Origin: DALYLB01 sp046154695
GTDB taxonomy: Bacteria; Acidobacteriota; Blastocatellia; RBC074
NCBI GenBank assembly: GCA_046154695.1
Contig: JBJXFI010000278.1
Location: 1 to 17,613 of the forward strand
DNA length: 17,613 bases
Reading direction: 5' to 3'
Part shown: piece after piece, positions 15,339-17,613 of the stretch
Position numbering within the stretch: position 1 is the stretch's first letter
Layout of the letters: each line of letters starts with the position of its first letter
The notes under the pieces: model-generated
Databases searched by the model: none
What the model was told of the DNA's origin: nothing
The model's input: the letters and a program-made list of their open reading frames with translations, nothing else
Translations under genes and position numbers: made by a program

Positions 15339-15343
15339 TCCTT
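15339..15343 (-). promoter_or_regulatory. Shine-Dalgarno of gene A
   Basis: AAGGA on the minus strand lies 6 nt upstream of the ATG at 15332 and fixes the start of the first gene in the cluster. No convincing -10/-35 pair could be chosen in the AT-richer DNA just upstream (15344-15385). Confidence 0.65.
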
Positions 15344-15385
15344 ATGATCGAATGAAAAGAGTCGAGTCGATGAAGCAAATCATTT

Positions 15386-15416
15386 CAGCCGCTTGCGTAT
15401 GCATGCGCTCTGGCTG
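15386..15416. promoter_or_regulatory. Imperfect dyad upstream of gene A (possible operator or hairpin)
   Basis: CAGCC (15386-15390) and GGCTG (15412-15416) enclose a smaller dyad GCG...ATGCAT...CGC centred near 15401. The arms are offset by one base, so a bulge is needed. The dyad lies about 55-85 nt before the start of gene A, where a regulator-binding site or leader hairpin could sit. The assignment rests on symmetry alone. Confidence 0.25.
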
Positions 15417-15430
15417 CGGGATTCGGAAGA

Positions 15431-15521
15431 GGATAACGGAACAGACGGAACTAACGGAATCGACGAAACCAATCAATCCAGGGCTCCGTTTGTTCCCTTA
15501 TTTCCGACCGTTCCGTTTTCC
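15431..15521. repeat. Long dyad with 9-nt-period ACGGAA/TTCCGT array (upstream of gene A)
   Basis: Arms 15431-15470 and 15482-15521 pair at 30 of 40 positions around an 11-nt loop. The left arm holds ACGGAA at 15436, 15445 and 15454, and ACGAAA at 15463. The right arm holds CTCCGT at 15484, TTCCCT at 15493, TTCCGA at 15502 and TTCCGT at 15511. Both arms thus keep an exact 9-nt period over four units. It belongs to the same class as the element at 361-455. It lies between the divergent starts of gene A and the GH13 gene, so it could insulate or co-regulate the two units, or simply be a dispersed repeat. Confidence 0.75.
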
Positions 15522-15740
15522 CGCCACACGATGAAAGAAATCCCCGCGTAAGAGCAAACACTGGCGACAATCTACCTTGGCGCAACTCGCGGAGCAAGCA
15601 ATTTGCCGGCGCGGCGCTCGCGATGATGCCGGTCGCGGCAAAGCCCCGGGTTTGATTTACCGCCGTTTTCACGACAGCATGCGGGAGCGCAAGCGCAGCC
15701 TGTAACAATCGTCGACTGAAAACCAACCCGGGAGGCCCCT
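15522..15740 (+). other. Non-coding leader region of the GH13 gene
   Basis: Together with 15333-15521 this is a 408-nt divergent intergenic region. I see no gene. A loose inverted repeat joins TTTGCCG (15602-15608) and CGGCAAA (15636-15642) across a GC-rich centre. A TAACAAT near 15703 could serve as a -10 box, but there is no matching -35. Promoters for the GH13 gene, and on the other strand for gene A, must lie somewhere in 15333-15740. Confidence 0.45.
15730..15735 (+). promoter_or_regulatory. Shine-Dalgarno of the GH13 gene
   Basis: GGGAGG lies 5 nt before the ATG at 15741. It is a strong site that fixes the start, giving a protein whose N-terminus (MPQQRLSDLN) carries no signal peptide. 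Confidence 0.75.
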
Positions 15741-17612
15741 ATGCCGCAGCAACGACTCAGCGACCTGAATCTCGGCGAACTCGTCGGCCGCAAGTTCCAT
15801 CCCTCGCCCGCGCATTGGGAAGACCAGGTCCTCTACTTCCTGCTGGTCGATCGATTCTCGAATGACAGCGAGACGGATTATCGCGACAACGACGGGAACA
15901 TCGTGGCCTCGGGCGCGACGGCGCGCTTTCAGCCCGGCGATGCCGGAAACGCCGTGGGGACCGATGACGATGCGCGCCGCTGGCGGGATGCGGGCGGCGC
16001 GTGGGTCGGAGGCACCCTGCGCGGCATTCGCGGCAAACTCGGCTACCTGCGCCGGTTGGGCGTGACCGCGCTCTGGATCAGCCCCGTCTTCAAGCAGGTT
16101 CGCTTCCAGGACTCGTATCATGGCTACGGCATTCAGGACTTCCTGGCGGTGGATTCGCATTTCGGCGCGCGGGAGGATTTGCGCGACCTCGTCGCCGCCG
16201 CGCACGAGCAGGGAATCTATGTCATCCTCGACATCATCCTGAACCACGCCGGAGACGTCTTTCGTTACGACCCCGATCGATACCTGACGGACGACGGCCG
16301 GGGGAATCGGTTCCTCGACCCGCGCTGGGATGGACGGCCCTATGCCGCGCGCGGCTTTCACGATGAAGCGGGCGAGCCCACGCTGCCGTTCGGCCCGATC
16401 GACCTGAACGCGCATCCGACGGCGTGGCCGGACGGCGCCCTCTGGCCGGCCGAGTTTCAATCGCCCGAAACGTTCACGCGCAAAGGGCGCATCACCAATT
16501 GGGACCATGATCCGGAATTTCTGGAAGGGGACTTCTTCGGGTTGAAGGATCTTCATCACGGCGCGGGGGCGCTGGACGATTACCAGCCCTCGGCGGCGCT
16601 GCGGCGGTTGTGCGATGTCTACAAGTACTGGATCGCCTATGCCGACCTCGACGGATATCGCATCGACACCGTCAAGCACATGGACAAGGGCGCCACGCGC
16701 TATTTCGCCTCGGTCATTCACGAATTCACACAGGCCCTCGGCAAGGAGAATTTTTACCTGATCGGCGAGATCACCGGGGGGCGGCAGCGCGCATTCGAGA
16801 CCCTGGAGCTGACCGGGCTGAACGCGGCGCTCGGAATCGATGATGTGCAGGAGAAGCTGGAATCGCTGGTCAAGGGATTTCGGGCCCCGCATGAATACTT
16901 TACCCTCTTCCGCAATTCCGAACTGGTGCGGAAGGATTCCCACGTCTGGTTTCGCGACCGGGTGGTGACGATGTTCGACGATCACGACCAGGTGCGGAAG
17001 GGCGAGAACAAGGCGCGGTTTAGCGCCGGCGCCGACGGCCCGCGACTGATCCTGAACGCCCTCGCCCTGAACGCGACCTCGATGGGCATCCCGTGCGTCT
17101 ATTACGGCAGCGAACAGGCGTTCGATGGCGCCGGCGGCGGCGACCGCTACATTCGCGAAGCGATGTTCGGCGGCGCCTTCGGCCCGTTCCGCAGCCGGGA
17201 CCGGCATTGCTTCCGGGAGGATTTTTGGGTCTATGAGGAGCTGGCGAAGATCCTGGCCATTCGCCGGGAGCGGCTGGCGCTGCGGCGGGGCCGCCAATTT
17301 CAGCGAACGATCTCCGGCGACGGCATGCGCTTCGGGCTGCCCGAGATGCTCGGCGGCCGGATCCGCTCGGTCGTCCCCTGGTCGCGGATCTTCAACGACC
17401 GCGAGATTCTGCTGGCCATCAACACCGATCCCGACGAACCGCGAACCGCCTGGGTGACGATCGAGGACGAATTGCACGCGGTCAATCAGCCCCTGACCTG
17501 CCTCTACTCCACCGACCCGGCGATGATCGGCCAATCGGTCCCGGTCGAAGCCCGCAACGGCAAGGCCGTTCGACTCACCGTCCCCGCCGCCGGATTCGTC
17601 ATCTTCGAGTGA
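15741..17612 (+). CDS. GH13 alpha-amylase family glycoside hydrolase, 623 aa
   Basis: All four GH13 hallmark regions are present: region I DIILNH (Asp164 to His169); region II GYRIDTVKH, with the likely nucleophile Asp309 and Arg307; region III GEITGG, with the proton donor Glu343; and region IV FDDHD, with His415 and Asp416. The barrel starts near DQVLYFLLVDRFSN (28-41), and a C-terminal beta domain occupies about 520-623. Hydrolysis or transfer at alpha-glucosidic bonds is predicted. The exact substrate (glycogen, maltodextrin, trehalose-type or other) cannot be read from sequence alone. Region IV has Asp414 where Asn is usual before the His-Asp pair. No signal peptide is visible, so a cytoplasmic role is likely. 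The gene is divergent from the five-gene cluster, with its own ribosome site, and is probably a separate unit. It ends in TGA one base before the window end. Confidence 0.95.
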   Translation: MPQQRLSDLNLGELVGRKFHPSPAHWEDQVLYFLLVDRFSNDSETDYRDNDGNIVASGATARFQPGDAGNAVGTDDDARRWRDAGGAWVGGTLRGIRGKLGYLRRLGVTALWISPVFKQVRFQDSYHGYGIQDFLAVDSHFGAREDLRDLVAAAHEQGIYVILDIILNHAGDVFRYDPDRYLTDDGRGNRFLDPRWDGRPYAARGFHDEAGEPTLPFGPIDLNAHPTAWPDGALWPAEFQSPETFTRKGRITNWDHDPEFLEGDFFGLKDLHHGAGALDDYQPSAALRRLCDVYKYWIAYADLDGYRIDTVKHMDKGATRYFASVIHEFTQALGKENFYLIGEITGGRQRAFETLELTGLNAALGIDDVQEKLESLVKGFRAPHEYFTLFRNSELVRKDSHVWFRDRVVTMFDDHDQVRKGENKARFSAGADGPRLILNALALNATSMGIPCVYYGSEQAFDGAGGGDRYIREAMFGGAFGPFRSRDRHCFREDFWVYEELAKILAIRRERLALRRGRQFQRTISGDGMRFGLPEMLGGRIRSVVPWSRIFNDREILLAINTDPDEPRTAWVTIEDELHAVNQPLTCLYSTDPAMIGQSVPVEARNGKAVRLTVPAAGFVIFE

Positions 17613-17613
17613 G

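Noticed and set aside
15669..17534. 621-codon minus-strand open frame opposite the GH13 gene
   Set aside because: The plus strand encodes an unmistakable GH13 enzyme with all catalytic motifs. The antisense frame has no recognisable motif.

Overview
The window is bacterial DNA, GC-rich (about 60% by eye), with well-formed Shine-Dalgarno sites and tightly packed genes. I cannot place it to a phylum. The intergenic DNA is unusually rich in palindromic and miniature-transposon-like repeats. I see no tRNA, rRNA, CRISPR array, integrase, terminase or phage structural gene.

Layout: positions 1-518 are non-coding and made almost entirely of repeats: a duplicated palindromic sequence, a 110-bp element with 22-bp imperfect terminal inverted repeats, and a long dyad built from a 9-nt-period TTCCGT array. 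Positions 519-15332 hold five co-oriented minus-strand genes. In transcription order they are A, a 1349-aa protein of unknown function; B, an 858-aa LamG-like/phage-tail-collar fusion; C, a 578-aa subtilisin-family (S8) peptidase; D, a 1409-aa beta-rich protein with a DUF6603-like core; and E, a 646-aa conserved-looking protein of unknown function. Gaps are 135, 53, 9 and 82 nt, so they are probably one operon. A 114-bp inverted-repeat element carrying a tiny ORF lies between A and B. A second 9-nt-period TTCCGT/ACGGAA dyad lies just upstream of A, so similar elements bracket the cassette. Positions 15741-17612 carry a complete, divergently oriented GH13 (alpha-amylase family) gene.

Interpretation: A-E encode about 4,840 residues with no visible signal peptide or membrane anchor. 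They combine giant unknown proteins, a tail-fibre-style binding protein and a protease, without any phage assembly genes. I infer a multi-protein assembly or display module in which the peptidase may mature one of the large partners. This is inference from gene order and domain type only. The GH13 gene is probably a separate transcription unit, and whether it belongs to the same system is unknown.
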